Source: Pseudonocardiaceae bacterium
GTDB lineage: Bacteria > Actinomycetota > Actinomycetes > Mycobacteriales > Pseudonocardiaceae
Assembly: GCA_009379815.1 (NCBI GenBank)
Contig: WHSY01000042.1
Coordinates: 325 to 39,730 of the forward strand
DNA: 39,406 nt
Direction of reading: 5' to 3'
The translations under genes were made by a program, and so were the position numbers. This document shows positions 1 through 7,708 of the stretch, piece by piece (position 1 is the stretch's first letter; the number at the start of each line of letters is the position of its first letter). The notes beneath the pieces are model-generated. The model made no database searches. It saw only the letters and a list, made by a program, of their open reading frames with translations, and was not told the DNA's origin.

Positions 1-405
1 GTCGAGATGCACCAGCCCACGGCCGTGCAGCATCTCGAGCGCGTCGGCGACCTGACCGAGCAGGATGAGCGTCCGCTTCGGGGAGATGGGCCCTTCGGAG
101 ATCAAGCTGGCCAGGTCCGCGCCGTCGACGAAGCGCATCGCGATGTAGAGCAGCCCGTCGAACTCCCCGAAGTCGTAGAGCGGGACGACGTGCGAGTGGT
201 CGATGGCGGAGGTGTTGCGTGCCTCGTCGGCGAAGCGCTCCCGGAACTCCGCGTCCTCCGACAGGTGGCCCGCGATGACCTTCAACGCGACCTTGCGGCC
301 CAGGCGGACGTCGGTGGCGCGGTAGAGCACCGCCATGCCGCCCTTGCCGATCACCCCGTCCACCCGGTAATGGCCGAGGCGTCGCCCGGTGAGGTCGTCT
401 GACAC
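1..405 (-). CDS. Ser/Thr protein kinase, N-terminal part (truncated by window edge)
   Basis: This is the first 135 codons of a Hanks-type Ser/Thr kinase of the PknB kind; the rest lies beyond position 1. It starts at GTG 405; a TAG lies in frame four codons upstream (415-417), so the start is well bounded. The glycine loop (GKGGMAVLY, about residues 18-26), the ATP-binding lysine in VALKVI and an alpha-C glutamate in RFADEARN are visible. The last visible residues are GLVHLD, where most kinases have HRD, so this would be a non-RD kinase. Such kinases phosphorylate cytoplasmic targets and often carry a C-terminal membrane anchor and sensor, neither of which can be seen here. It is divergent from moeA with 74 bp between the starts. 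The kinase identity is secure; its target is unknown. Confidence 0.93.
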   Translation of the reverse strand, partial: MSDDLTGRRLGHYRVDGVIGKGGMAVLYRATDVRLGRKVALKVIAGHLSEDAEFRERFADEARNTSAIDHSHVVPLYDFGEFDGLLYIAMRFVDGADLASLISEGPISPKRTLILLGQVADALEMLHGRGLVHLD

Positions 406-479
406 GCCACGAGCCTAGTGCCACGCCGAATGTGGCGGGCGGTGCGACGTCACACCACCGGACCAGGCACGATGCGCTG

Positions 480-1697
480 GTGTCCAGCCAGCAGAACACC
501 CTGCTCTCCGTCGATCAGCACCGGGCGGCGGTCGCCGCGCTGCTGCCCGTCACTCCGACGGTCCGGCTCCCGCTCGCGGAATGCCTGGGCCTGGCGCTGG
601 CCGAGCCGGTATCGGCGCCGCTGCCGCTGCCCCAGTTCGACAACTCCGCGATGGACGGCTACGCCGTGCGCGTGGCCGACGTCGCCGCCGCGCGCGACAG
701 CACCCCGGTCATGTTGCCGGTCTGCGAGGACCTGCCTGCCGGGCGCACCGACTCACCACCGCTGCAGCCGGGCACGGCCCACCGGATCATGACCGGCGCG
801 CCCATACCGCCGGGCGCCGACACCGTCGTGCCGGTGGAGCACACCGACGGTGGGCGCTACCAGGTGCGCATCGACACTGCCGGCCAGCCGGGTGCCAACA
901 TCCGCCGGGCGGGTGACGACGTGGCCACCGGGGCCGTCGTGCTCGACGCCGCAACGGTGCTCGGACCGGCGCAGCTCGGCGTGGCCGCCGCGGTCGGCTG
1001 CGCGGAGCTGCCGGTGCGCCGCCGGGTGCGGGTACTGGTGCTCTCGACCGGCTCGGAGCTCGTCGAGCCGGGGGGCAGGCTCGAGCACGGCCAGATCTAC
1101 GAGTCCAACGGCACGTTGCTCACCGCCGCGGTGCGCGAAGCGGGCGGCCACGCCGAGCAGCTGCACTTCGTGCCCGACGAGGTCGAGCAGCTCGACGCCA
1201 CGCTCGCCGAGCGGCTCGCGAGGTTCGACCTGCTGGTCACCTCAGGAGGGGTCAGCGCGGGCGCCTACGAGGTCGTCAAGGATGCGATGGCCGGGCACGG
1301 CGTGGACTTCGTCACGGTGGCGATGCAGCCCGGCTCGCCGCAGGGCGCGGGCCGCTACCGGGGGGTTGCGGTGGCCGCGCTGCCTGGCAACCCGGTGAGC
1401 TCGTCGGTGTCGTTCGAGGTGTTCGTCCGCCCCGCGCTGCGGGCCGCGATGGGATTGCCGGCCACCCGGCCGCAGCGCACCGCCAGGGTGGCGGCCGCGC
1501 TCGACTCGCCGAGCGGTAAGCGGCAGTTCCGACGTGGAGCGCTCGATTCCGATTCGGGCGTCGTCACCCCGGTGGGGGGACCGGGATCCCACCTGCTCGG
1601 GGCGCTGGCCCGCTCGGACTGCCTCATCGAGATCGACGAGGAGACCACGGCGGTACCTTCCGGTACCGTGCTGCCGGTGCTGGTCACCTCTCCCTGA
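480..1697 (+). CDS. moeA: Molybdopterin molybdenumtransferase MoeA
   Basis: MoeA inserts molybdate into adenylylated molybdopterin, the last step of molybdenum cofactor synthesis in the cytoplasm. The protein is 405 residues, usual for the family. Family motifs are in order: NSAMDGYAV near residue 58, STGSEL near 189, TSGGVSAGAYE near 254 and LPGNPVSS near 301, followed by the beta-barrel domain IV. I chose GTG 480, which gives an N-terminus (SSQQNTLLSVDQH) like that of other MoeA proteins; an in-frame GTG at 432 would add 16 unlikely residues. In M. tuberculosis the equivalent gene, moeA2, also precedes psd and pssA. An imperfect hairpin (about 1697-1720) directly after the stop may be a terminator. 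Confidence 0.95.
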   Translation: MSSQQNTLLSVDQHRAAVAALLPVTPTVRLPLAECLGLALAEPVSAPLPLPQFDNSAMDGYAVRVADVAAARDSTPVMLPVCEDLPAGRTDSPPLQPGTAHRIMTGAPIPPGADTVVPVEHTDGGRYQVRIDTAGQPGANIRRAGDDVATGAVVLDAATVLGPAQLGVAAAVGCAELPVRRRVRVLVLSTGSELVEPGGRLEHGQIYESNGTLLTAAVREAGGHAEQLHFVPDEVEQLDATLAERLARFDLLVTSGGVSAGAYEVVKDAMAGHGVDFVTVAMQPGSPQGAGRYRGVAVAALPGNPVSSSVSFEVFVRPALRAAMGLPATRPQRTARVAAALDSPSGKRQFRRGALDSDSGVVTPVGGPGSHLLGALARSDCLIEIDEETTAVPSGTVLPVLVTSP

Positions 1698-2033
1698 CGC
1701 CGGGACCCGAGACCGGGCGTGGGAAACCAACAACACCCGGTCGGACCTTGTGAGGCCGTCGTGGCATGGATCACACTACAGCCCCGTGAGGAATCGGCGC
1801 ACCGCCGTGTCCCACGCGCGCAGGAGAGGTTCCTGCGCCGTCGGGGGGCGCAGGAACGTCGAAGCGGGAGCCGCTCGGGAAGCTGGGGAGCGGACGAGCG
1901 GTCGACGGGCGGTGGGGTCCGCTGTCGGGGGATGGCGGACCCCGCTGCTCGTCCGAATCCACCCGGGGGTCGCACGCGTTGATCGCGTAACGTGAGACGC
2001 CCTGCCTGCTCGATCCGAGGACCGCTCGACCTC
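1698..2033 (+). promoter_or_regulatory. Structured intergenic leader before psd
   Basis: This 336-bp stretch has no convincing gene. It holds several strong inverted repeats. One has 11-bp arms at 1829-1839 and 1847-1857 with a 7-nt loop. A nested pair follows: 9-bp outer arms CGGACGAGC (1891-1899) and GCTCGTCCG (1947-1955) enclose 9-bp inner arms GGGGTCCGC (1914-1922) and GCGGACCCC (1935-1943). Their perfect pairing suggests a folded 5' leader or terminators ahead of psd. Function is inferred only from the fold. Confidence 0.5.
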
Positions 2034-2726
2034 ATGCCGTCCCCCCGTCACCTGCTGCATCTGGCACGGGCCACCGTCCCGCCGATGCACCCTGCCGGAT
2101 GGCCGTTCGTCCTCACCGCGGGGATCGCGACCGTGCTGGCTCGACGGGTGTCGCGCCCGGTGGGTGTCGCCGGTGCCGTCGCGACGGCATGGTGCGCATG
2201 GTTCTTCCGCGAGCCGCGCCGGGTATCGCCGCAGCGCGACGGAATCGTCGTGGCCGCCGCCGACGGCACCGTCGGCAGCATCGAAGCGGCGCCACCGCCG
2301 GCCGAGCTCGAGCTCGACCAGACTCCGCGCCCGCGGGTGAGCGTGTTCCTTTCGATCTTCGACGTGCATGTGCAGCGCATCCCACTCGACGGGGAGGTGG
2401 TCCGGATCGCCTACCGGCCCGGCGCTTTCATCTCCGCCGACCTCGACAAGGCCAGCGAGGTCAACGAGCGCAGCAGCATGGTGCTGCGCGGCATCGCCGG
2501 CCACGAGCTCGCGGTGGTCCAGATCGCCGGTCTGGTCGCCCGGCGGATCGTCTGCTCGGTCCGGCAGGGGGACGCGGTGCGAGCGGGCGACACCTACGGC
2601 CTGATCCGGTTCGGGTCGCGGGTCGACCTCTACCTGCCGGCGGGCAGCGAGGTGCTGGTGCGGCCAGGGCAACGGACGCTCGGCGGTGAGACGGTGCTCG
2701 CCCGGTTGCCGGCAGGGTCGGAGTAG
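2034..2726 (+). CDS. psd: Phosphatidylserine decarboxylase proenzyme
   Basis: Converts phosphatidylserine to phosphatidylethanolamine at the membrane. The 230-residue protein is of the short actinobacterial/archaeal-like type. The self-cleavage motif FGS is at residues 193-195 (FGSRVDLY); cleavage between Gly194 and Ser195 would leave a pyruvoyl group on the small subunit. The N-terminal part has a hydrophobic stretch (about 25-55) for membrane association. ATG 2034 was chosen because HLLHLARATVPPMHPAGWPF is the usual beginning in relatives; the reading frame stays open further up but looks non-coding. It is followed after 2 nt by pssA, which makes its substrate, so the two are surely cotranscribed. 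Confidence 0.95.
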   Translation: MPSPRHLLHLARATVPPMHPAGWPFVLTAGIATVLARRVSRPVGVAGAVATAWCAWFFREPRRVSPQRDGIVVAAADGTVGSIEAAPPPAELELDQTPRPRVSVFLSIFDVHVQRIPLDGEVVRIAYRPGAFISADLDKASEVNERSSMVLRGIAGHELAVVQIAGLVARRIVCSVRQGDAVRAGDTYGLIRFGSRVDLYLPAGSEVLVRPGQRTLGGETVLARLPAGSE

Positions 2727-2728
2727 CC

Positions 2729-3700
2729 GTGCCGGTCGCGACCTCCGGGGTACGCCTGCTGCCCAACGCGATCACCGTGCTCGCGCTGTGCTCCGGGCTG
2801 TCGGCGGTGCAGTTCGCGCTCGACGGCAACAACGCCGGCGCGCTGGCCGCGATCGCGCTCGCCGCGCTGCTCGACGCGCTGGACGGCCGGCTTGCCCGGC
2901 TGCTCGACGCGACCTCGCGCATCGGCGCCGAGCTCGACTCGCTGGCCGACTGCGTCTCCTTCGGGGTCGCGCCCGCGGTGGTGCTGTTCGTGTGGGCGCT
3001 GCAGGGCACCGGGGTGGGCTGGCCGGTGGCACTGGTGTTCGCGGTGTGCGTGGTGCTGCGGCTGGCTCGGTTCAACACGCTGCTCGACGACACCGACGCC
3101 CCGCCGTTCGCCAAGGAGTTCTTCGTCGGGGTGCCCGCACCTGCGGGCGCGCTGGTGGCACTGCTCCCATTGACGCTGTTCCTGCAGTTCGGCGACGGGT
3201 GGTGGTCGGCACTACCGGTGGTCGCGGTGTGGACTGTCGCGGTCGCGCTGCTGATGGTCAGCCGCGTGCCCACGCTGTCCGCCAAGACGGTGCGGGTGCC
3301 GGCCCGGCACGTCGCGCCGCTGCTGGTAGCCGTCGCGGGGGTGGCCGCCGCGGTGGTGACGTTCCCGTTCGCCGTCCTCGCGGTCGCGCTGCTGCTCTAC
3401 CTCGGGCACGTGCCGTACGCGGCATACCGCTACCGCTGGCTCGCCCACCACCCCTCGGCCTGGGAGGTGCCGTCCCGGCAGCGCCGCGCCATCCGACGCA
3501 CCGCCCGCAGCATGCGCCGGCTGGGCCTGCGGCCGCCGCTGCGCCGCCGTGTCGCCGGTGCAGCGGCCCGCGCGGGCGCCAGGGCAGGCGCGGCGGTTCG
3601 CCGGCGCCGTGCCGCCGAGGACAACGGCTTCCGGCCGGCCAAGCGCTCGCGCCGGCTCGGCCTGCGCCGCAGCGGCAGCGGCAGCGGCGGTGGCCCCTGA
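2729..3700 (+). CDS. pssA: CDP-diacylglycerol--serine O-phosphatidyltransferase
   Basis: Joins serine to CDP-diacylglycerol to give phosphatidylserine, the substrate of the Psd encoded just upstream. The 323-residue integral membrane protein has the CDP-alcohol phosphotransferase signature DxxDGxxAR...GxxxDxxxD at about residues 49-75 (DALDGRLAR, then GAELDSLAD), and several hydrophobic helices up to about residue 235. It begins at GTG 2729, two bases after the psd stop. After the last helix there is an unusual tail of roughly 75 residues that is very rich in arginine and ends in GSGSGGGP. Family membership is certain; the role of the tail is not known. Confidence 0.95.
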   Translation: MPVATSGVRLLPNAITVLALCSGLSAVQFALDGNNAGALAAIALAALLDALDGRLARLLDATSRIGAELDSLADCVSFGVAPAVVLFVWALQGTGVGWPVALVFAVCVVLRLARFNTLLDDTDAPPFAKEFFVGVPAPAGALVALLPLTLFLQFGDGWWSALPVVAVWTVAVALLMVSRVPTLSAKTVRVPARHVAPLLVAVAGVAAAVVTFPFAVLAVALLLYLGHVPYAAYRYRWLAHHPSAWEVPSRQRRAIRRTARSMRRLGLRPPLRRRVAGAAARAGARAGAAVRRRRAAEDNGFRPAKRSRRLGLRRSGSGSGGGP

Positions 3701-3712
3701 CTGGCCTCCCGG

Positions 3713-3771
3713 GAGTGTCCGCCGCTGCCGGACGGTGTGTCTGCCGCTCCCGTACGGCTTACCGGACACTC
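3713..3771 (+). repeat. 3' element of pssA, copy 1 of a 32-nt repeat
   Basis: Bases 3713-3744 match 17138-17169 (opposite strand, after thiG) at 30 of 32 positions. The element begins 12 nt after the pssA stop. It can fold: GTCCG pairs with CGGAC within the core, and here the outer arms GAGTGTCCG (3713-3721) and CGGACACTC (3763-3771) are also complementary. It may be a terminator-like or REP-like element; this is an inference from fold and position. Confidence 0.6.
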
Positions 3772-4124
3772 AAACTCTCCACCGCGGCGCGCAGCCGGTC
3801 GACGGCGGCACGATCGAGCACCGCGCAGAACATCGATGCGGCATGGAAGTACAGCCGAATCCGGTCCGGTTGCCCGATCAGGAGGAGGGTGCACGCCCCG
3901 CCGCGTGGACACCGTGCGCTCACCACCGTCCGGCCGGTGACCGACAGCGCGATCGGCAGCAACTCCACGACCTCCGGGCTGAGCCGGGCGACGACGCTCT
4001 CCGAGCCGTCGTACCGCAGCACCTGATCACCACGCGGTCCACGCTCAACGGTGACCGTGCACAATCGACCTGGATCAGTGCGCGCCGCAACCACGACAGG
4101 TTCGTTGCCCGGCGATGTCCCCAT
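3759..4124 (-). CDS. Hypothetical protein of the XRE islet
   Basis: I do not recognise this 121-residue protein. The start ATG 4124 is preceded by GAGG at suitable spacing. The sequence has no signal peptide or membrane segment. It alternates beta-like strands with charged loops (CTVTVERGPRGDQVLRYDG, then a cysteine in SARCPRGGACTLLL) and ends with a likely helix (VLDRAAVDRLRAAVESL). It is divergent from the small partner gene at 4296 and lies within the segment that interrupts the conserved pssA-ATPase order. A role linked to the XRE regulator is only suggested by position. Coding is supported by protein-like composition and third-position GC. Confidence 0.65.
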   Translation of the reverse strand: MGTSPGNEPVVVAARTDPGRLCTVTVERGPRGDQVLRYDGSESVVARLSPEVVELLPIALSVTGRTVVSARCPRGGACTLLLIGQPDRIRLYFHAASMFCAVLDRAAVDRLRAAVESLSVR

Positions 4125-4206
4125 GGCCACCTCGTCCGCTGGTCGATGCTCGTGCAGGCCAGCACGCTACGGGGAGCTAACAGTGCGCCGAGATCCTGGC
4201 CAAGAT

Positions 4207-4218
4207 ATTTCGGGAAAT
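4207..4218. promoter_or_regulatory. Possible operator between divergent islet genes
   Basis: In the 171-bp intergenic region an AT-rich patch holds the inverted repeat ATTTC-GG-GAAAT. It sits upstream of the rightward genes, with TTGCTT (4222) and TACGAT (4243) nearby as weak promoter-like hexamers. It is a candidate binding site for the XRE regulator encoded downstream. Confidence 0.3.
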
Positions 4219-4295
4219 TTCTTGCTTTGAGGTGTCCGGAGGTACGATCCTGTCGCTGCGAGTGGGGACGTCGCCGTCGGCAAGGAGGCCACACC

Positions 4296-4574
4296 ATGAA
4301 GATCACGCTGCTCGGTACGACCTCCAAGGACGGCCAGAGCCCAACGCTCTACGACACCGACCGCGACACCTACCTGGTCCAGGGCTGGCGCGTGCTCGAC
4401 CCGGAAGCCCTGGCCGCGATGACCATGCCGCTCGCCCACGAGGTCGTCACTGATCTCGAACTCGTGGCTCGCCACGCGCAGTGGATGGATCTCGCGATGG
4501 CGCATGCCACTCCGTATGCGGACTATCTGGAGCAGGATCCGTCCCGCGAGTCGCCGACCACGGTGGAGGGATGA
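4296..4574 (+). CDS. Small partner protein of XRE/DUF5753 regulator
   Basis: A 92-residue protein of unknown function. A strong AGGAGG site (about 4284) precedes ATG 4296. The first 35 residues (KITLLGTTSKDGQSPTLYDT, then YLVQGWRVLDPEALA) resemble a family of short actinobacterial proteins usually encoded next to XRE regulators. It lacks the tryptophan/serine-rich start typical of DUF397, so it is not an ordinary DUF397 partner. Its stop overlaps the start of the XRE gene (ATGA, 4571-4574), so the two are translationally coupled. It could be a ligand, toxin-like or DNA-binding partner; the sequence does not decide. Confidence 0.8.
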   Translation: MKITLLGTTSKDGQSPTLYDTDRDTYLVQGWRVLDPEALAAMTMPLAHEVVTDLELVARHAQWMDLAMAHATPYADYLEQDPSRESPTTVEG

Positions 4575-5410
4575 CCGAACAGCACACCGTCCGTACCGCG
4601 TTCGGTCACCGGCTCCGTGTCCTTCGGGTCGACGCGGGGCTGTCCGGCAAGGAGTTCGCCGAACGCCTTGGCTGGGCACCGTCGAAGGTGTCCAAACTCG
4701 AGCACGGCCACCAGACCGCCACGACCAGCGACGTCACGGTTTGGACCGCAGCCTTGGGAGCTCCCCAGGAGGTGCGCGACGCCCTGCTTGCCGACCTGCG
4801 CAGCCTGCAGGTCGAGTACGCGACGTGGCGCAGGCAGTTCCGGACCGGCGGATTCGGCCGTCGGCAGCGTGCAGCCTTGCCACTGGAATCGTCGAGCTCG
4901 CTGATCCGCGTGTTCGAGACCGACGTCGTGCCGGGCCTGCTACAGACCCCGCAGTACGCCCGCCACTTGTTCACCCGCCTCGCCGAGTTCCGCGGCCTGG
5001 CGACCGACGTGGAGGAGGCCGTACGCACCCGGATGCACCGTCAACAGCTGCTCTACGAACCGGGCAGGCAGTTCCGTTTTCTGCTGACCGAGACAGCAAT
5101 GCTGTCCCGGGTGTGCCCAACTACGGTGCTGCGCGCGCAGCTCGACCGGCTCCTCGTGCTCGCCGACCTGGACACCGTCGACCTCGCCCTACTCCCGCTC
5201 GACACGCCGCTTCCACATCCGACGTGGCACGGCTTCTGGATCTACGATGACACCCTGCTCCTGGCCGAGACGCCCACCGCCGAGCTGAGCCTGCGCGACG
5301 CCGACGACCTCGCGACTTACCAGCGGCTGTTCGAGTCGCTCTGGGACGTCGCCACCCATGGATCGGCTGCGCTCAGCGCGCTGCGGCGCCTGATCGACCG
5401 ACTCGGCTAG
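4571..5410 (+). CDS. XRE-family regulator with DUF5753 domain
   Basis: A 279-residue DNA-binding protein. A helix-turn-helix spans about residues 13-62 (LRVLRVDAGLSGKEFAERLGW, followed by SKVSKLEHG), and the remainder is the DUF5753 domain (about 90-270; VVPGLLQTPQYAR is its hallmark). Proteins of this build (called Scr1-like in Streptomyces) commonly pair with a small neighbour gene and control development or antibiotic production. Here the small gene comes first and overlaps by 4 nt. The pair plus the divergent hypothetical gene sit between pssA and the Cdc48-like gene, which are neighbours in mycobacteria. The fold is confident; targets are unknown. Confidence 0.92.
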   Translation: MTEQHTVRTAFGHRLRVLRVDAGLSGKEFAERLGWAPSKVSKLEHGHQTATTSDVTVWTAALGAPQEVRDALLADLRSLQVEYATWRRQFRTGGFGRRQRAALPLESSSSLIRVFETDVVPGLLQTPQYARHLFTRLAEFRGLATDVEEAVRTRMHRQQLLYEPGRQFRFLLTETAMLSRVCPTTVLRAQLDRLLVLADLDTVDLALLPLDTPLPHPTWHGFWIYDDTLLLAETPTAELSLRDADDLATYQRLFESLWDVATHGSAALSALRRLIDRLG

Positions 5411-5450
5411 CAGCGCGCGGAGCCCGGCGCCCGCCGTAGGCTGTCCAGTC

Positions 5451-7652
5451 GTGAGCACGCCGCAGATCACGCTGACCGCACGGCTGTCGACCTCGGCGCT
5501 CGACTCGCGACGCGGCGTGGTCCGGTTGCATCCCGAGGTGCTCGATGCGCTGGGGCTGCGCGCCTGGGATGCGGTCCGCCTCACCGGATCGAGGGTCAGC
5601 GCGGCGCTCGCCGCGGCCGGCGACGGACCACCCGGTGCTGCGCTGCTCGATGACGTCACGCTGTCCAACGTCGGGCTGGTCGAGGGAGCGGAGGTCGTGG
5701 TGGCCCCGGCAGCGGTAGCCGCCGCCCGCTCGGTGACGCTGGCCGGGTCCGCTCTGGCCAGCCGGTCGGTGAGCCCGGAGACGTTGCGGCTCGCGCTGAC
5801 CGGCAAGGTCGTCACCACCGGCGACGCGGTGTCGCTGCTGCCACAGGATCTCGTTCCCGGCAACGAGGCCGGTGCCGCGCGGCAGCGCCTGGCCGCGGCG
5901 ATCGGCCTGACCTGGACCAACGAACTGATCACCGTGACCCGTACCGACCCGGCCGGTCCGGTCGCCCCGCAACCGTCGACGGTGGTGGGGTGGCGCGACG
6001 GCCCGCGCACCGGCGACGCGCAGCACGGACCCGCCACCGGTCAGCAGGCACCGACCCCCGAACCGCAGGACGCGGGGCCGACCGTGCCCGCCGTCGCCGA
6101 CCTTGTCGGTGCGCACGACGCGGCACGCAGGCTCAGCGAGTGGCTCGAGCTGGCCTTCCGGCGCCCTGAGCTGCTGACCCGGCTGGGCGCGAGCACCCGG
6201 CTCGGCGTCGCCGTGCACGGCCCGTCCGGGGTCGGCAAGGCGACGCTGGTGGCCGCCGTGGCGCGCGGCCTCGGGATCGGCGTCATCGAGCTGCCCGCGC
6301 CGAGCGTCGCCGCGCTCGAGGCGGGTGCGGCGTCGTCGCGAGTGCACGACGCCGTCGCGCAGGCGAGGTCGGCAACACCGTGCGTGCTGCTGATGACCGA
6401 CGTCGATGCCCTGCTGCCGGCTACCGCCCCACCCCCGCTGGCAACGGTCGTGCTCGACACGCTGCGGCCCGCGCTGCAGGTGCCCGGCCTCGCGCTCATC
6501 GTCACCACCGCGCATCCCGAGTCGGTGGATCCTCGGCTGCGCGACCCGGCACTGGTGGACCGTGAGGTGTCGATCCCTGCGCCGGACGGCCCGACGCGGG
6601 CCTCGCTGCTCGGTGTGCTGCTCCGCGACGTCCCGCTGGCCACCGACGTCGACCTCGGTGTGATCGGCGAGCGCACACCCGGCTTCGTCGCTGCCGACCT
6701 CGTCGCGCTGCGCCGGGAGGCTGCCGTGCGCGCCGCACTCGCGCACGGCAGTAGCGGTGACCTCGTGATCGCGCAGGCCGACCTGCTCGACGCGGTAGCG
6801 GTCGTCCGCCCGATCTCGATGTCCACATCGGACACGGTAGCCACGGGCGGGCTGGTGCTCGACGACGTGGGCGACCTTGCCGACACCAAGCAGTCGCTGT
6901 CCGAGGCTGTGCTCTGGCCGCTGCGCTACCCGGAGTCGTTCACCCGCCTCGGGGTCGAACCGCCGCGCGGCGTGCTGCTCTACGGTCCACCGGGCTGTGG
7001 CAAGACGTTCCTGGTCCGCGCGCTCGCGGGTTCCGGTGCGCTCAACGTCTTCACCGTCAAGGGCGCCGAGCTGCTCGACAAGTGGGTCGGCGAGTCCGAG
7101 CGTGCGGTACGGGAGCTGTTCCGCCGGGCCGCCGACGCCGCACCCGCGCTCGTGTTCCTCGACGAGATCGACGCGCTGGCGCCGCGCCGCGGTGGCGCAT
7201 CGGACTCGGGGGTGTCCGACCGTGTGGTGGCCGCGCTGCTCACCGAGCTGGACGGGGTGCAGCCGCGGAGCGACGTGGTGGTGCTCGGCGCCACCAACCG
7301 TCCCGAGCTGATCGACCCGGCGCTGCTGCGCCCGGGCCGGCTCGAGCGACTGGTGTACGTGCCGCCGCCGGATGCCGGCGCGCGCACCGCGATCCTTCGC
7401 GCTGCGGCGCGCAACACCCCACTCGCATCCACCGTGGACATCGCTGCGCTGGCAGCCGAGCTCGACGGCTACTCCGCCGCCGACTGCGCCGCGCTGATCC
7501 GGGAGGCCGCGCTCGCGGCGATGCGCGAGTCGCTCGACGCCACCGAGGTGACGGCGTCGCACCTGGCGATCGCACGGGAGGCCGTCCGCCCGTCGCTCGA
7601 CCCCGCGCAACTGGCCGCACTCACCGCCTTCGCCGAGGCGCGACGGCCCTGA
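5451..7652 (+). CDS. Cdc48-like double-AAA+ ATPase
   Basis: A 733-residue, two-ring AAA+ ATPase of the actinobacterial Cdc48/p97-like group (equivalent of Rv0435c), thought to unfold or remodel protein complexes in the cytoplasm. An N-terminal Cdc48-type double-psi barrel-like domain covers about residues 1-190. AAA domain 1 has Walker A GPSGVGKAT near 256, but its Walker B reads LLMTDVDAL near 313, with Val where the catalytic Glu is expected. AAA domain 2 is canonical: GPPGCGKTF near 512, LVFLDEIDAL near 567, then GATNRPELIDPALLRPGR. The start is GTG 5451. It ends just before a 40-bp palindrome shared with the convergent dehydrogenase gene. Confidence 0.93.
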   Translation: MSTPQITLTARLSTSALDSRRGVVRLHPEVLDALGLRAWDAVRLTGSRVSAALAAAGDGPPGAALLDDVTLSNVGLVEGAEVVVAPAAVAAARSVTLAGSALASRSVSPETLRLALTGKVVTTGDAVSLLPQDLVPGNEAGAARQRLAAAIGLTWTNELITVTRTDPAGPVAPQPSTVVGWRDGPRTGDAQHGPATGQQAPTPEPQDAGPTVPAVADLVGAHDAARRLSEWLELAFRRPELLTRLGASTRLGVAVHGPSGVGKATLVAAVARGLGIGVIELPAPSVAALEAGAASSRVHDAVAQARSATPCVLLMTDVDALLPATAPPPLATVVLDTLRPALQVPGLALIVTTAHPESVDPRLRDPALVDREVSIPAPDGPTRASLLGVLLRDVPLATDVDLGVIGERTPGFVAADLVALRREAAVRAALAHGSSGDLVIAQADLLDAVAVVRPISMSTSDTVATGGLVLDDVGDLADTKQSLSEAVLWPLRYPESFTRLGVEPPRGVLLYGPPGCGKTFLVRALAGSGALNVFTVKGAELLDKWVGESERAVRELFRRAADAAPALVFLDEIDALAPRRGGASDSGVSDRVVAALLTELDGVQPRSDVVVLGATNRPELIDPALLRPGRLERLVYVPPPDAGARTAILRAAARNTPLASTVDIAALAAELDGYSAADCAALIREAALAAMRESLDATEVTASHLAIAREAVRPSLDPAQLAALTAFAEARRP

Positions 7653-7668
7653 GCCCTGTGGACAGGTC

Positions 7669-7708
7669 GTGAGTGGCGATGCGAGTCATGACTCGCATCG
7701 CCACTCAC
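7669..7708. repeat. Dispersed palindrome, copy 1 (perfect 20+20)
   Basis: A perfect inverted repeat without loop: the first arm is GTGAGTGGCGATGCGAGTCA and the second is its exact complement. It lies between the convergent ATPase and dehydrogenase genes and could end transcription from both sides. Its outer arm carries the TGA stop of the dehydrogenase (7705-7707). The left flank CTGTGGACA and the right flank AGGGCG are also present in copy 3, so the conserved unit is longer than the palindrome. No T-run follows. Confidence 0.85.

Noticed and set aside
432-479. Earlier GTG start for MoeA at 432
   Set aside because: The added residues (AGGATSHHRTRHDA) are not like MoeA and no ribosome-binding site precedes them.
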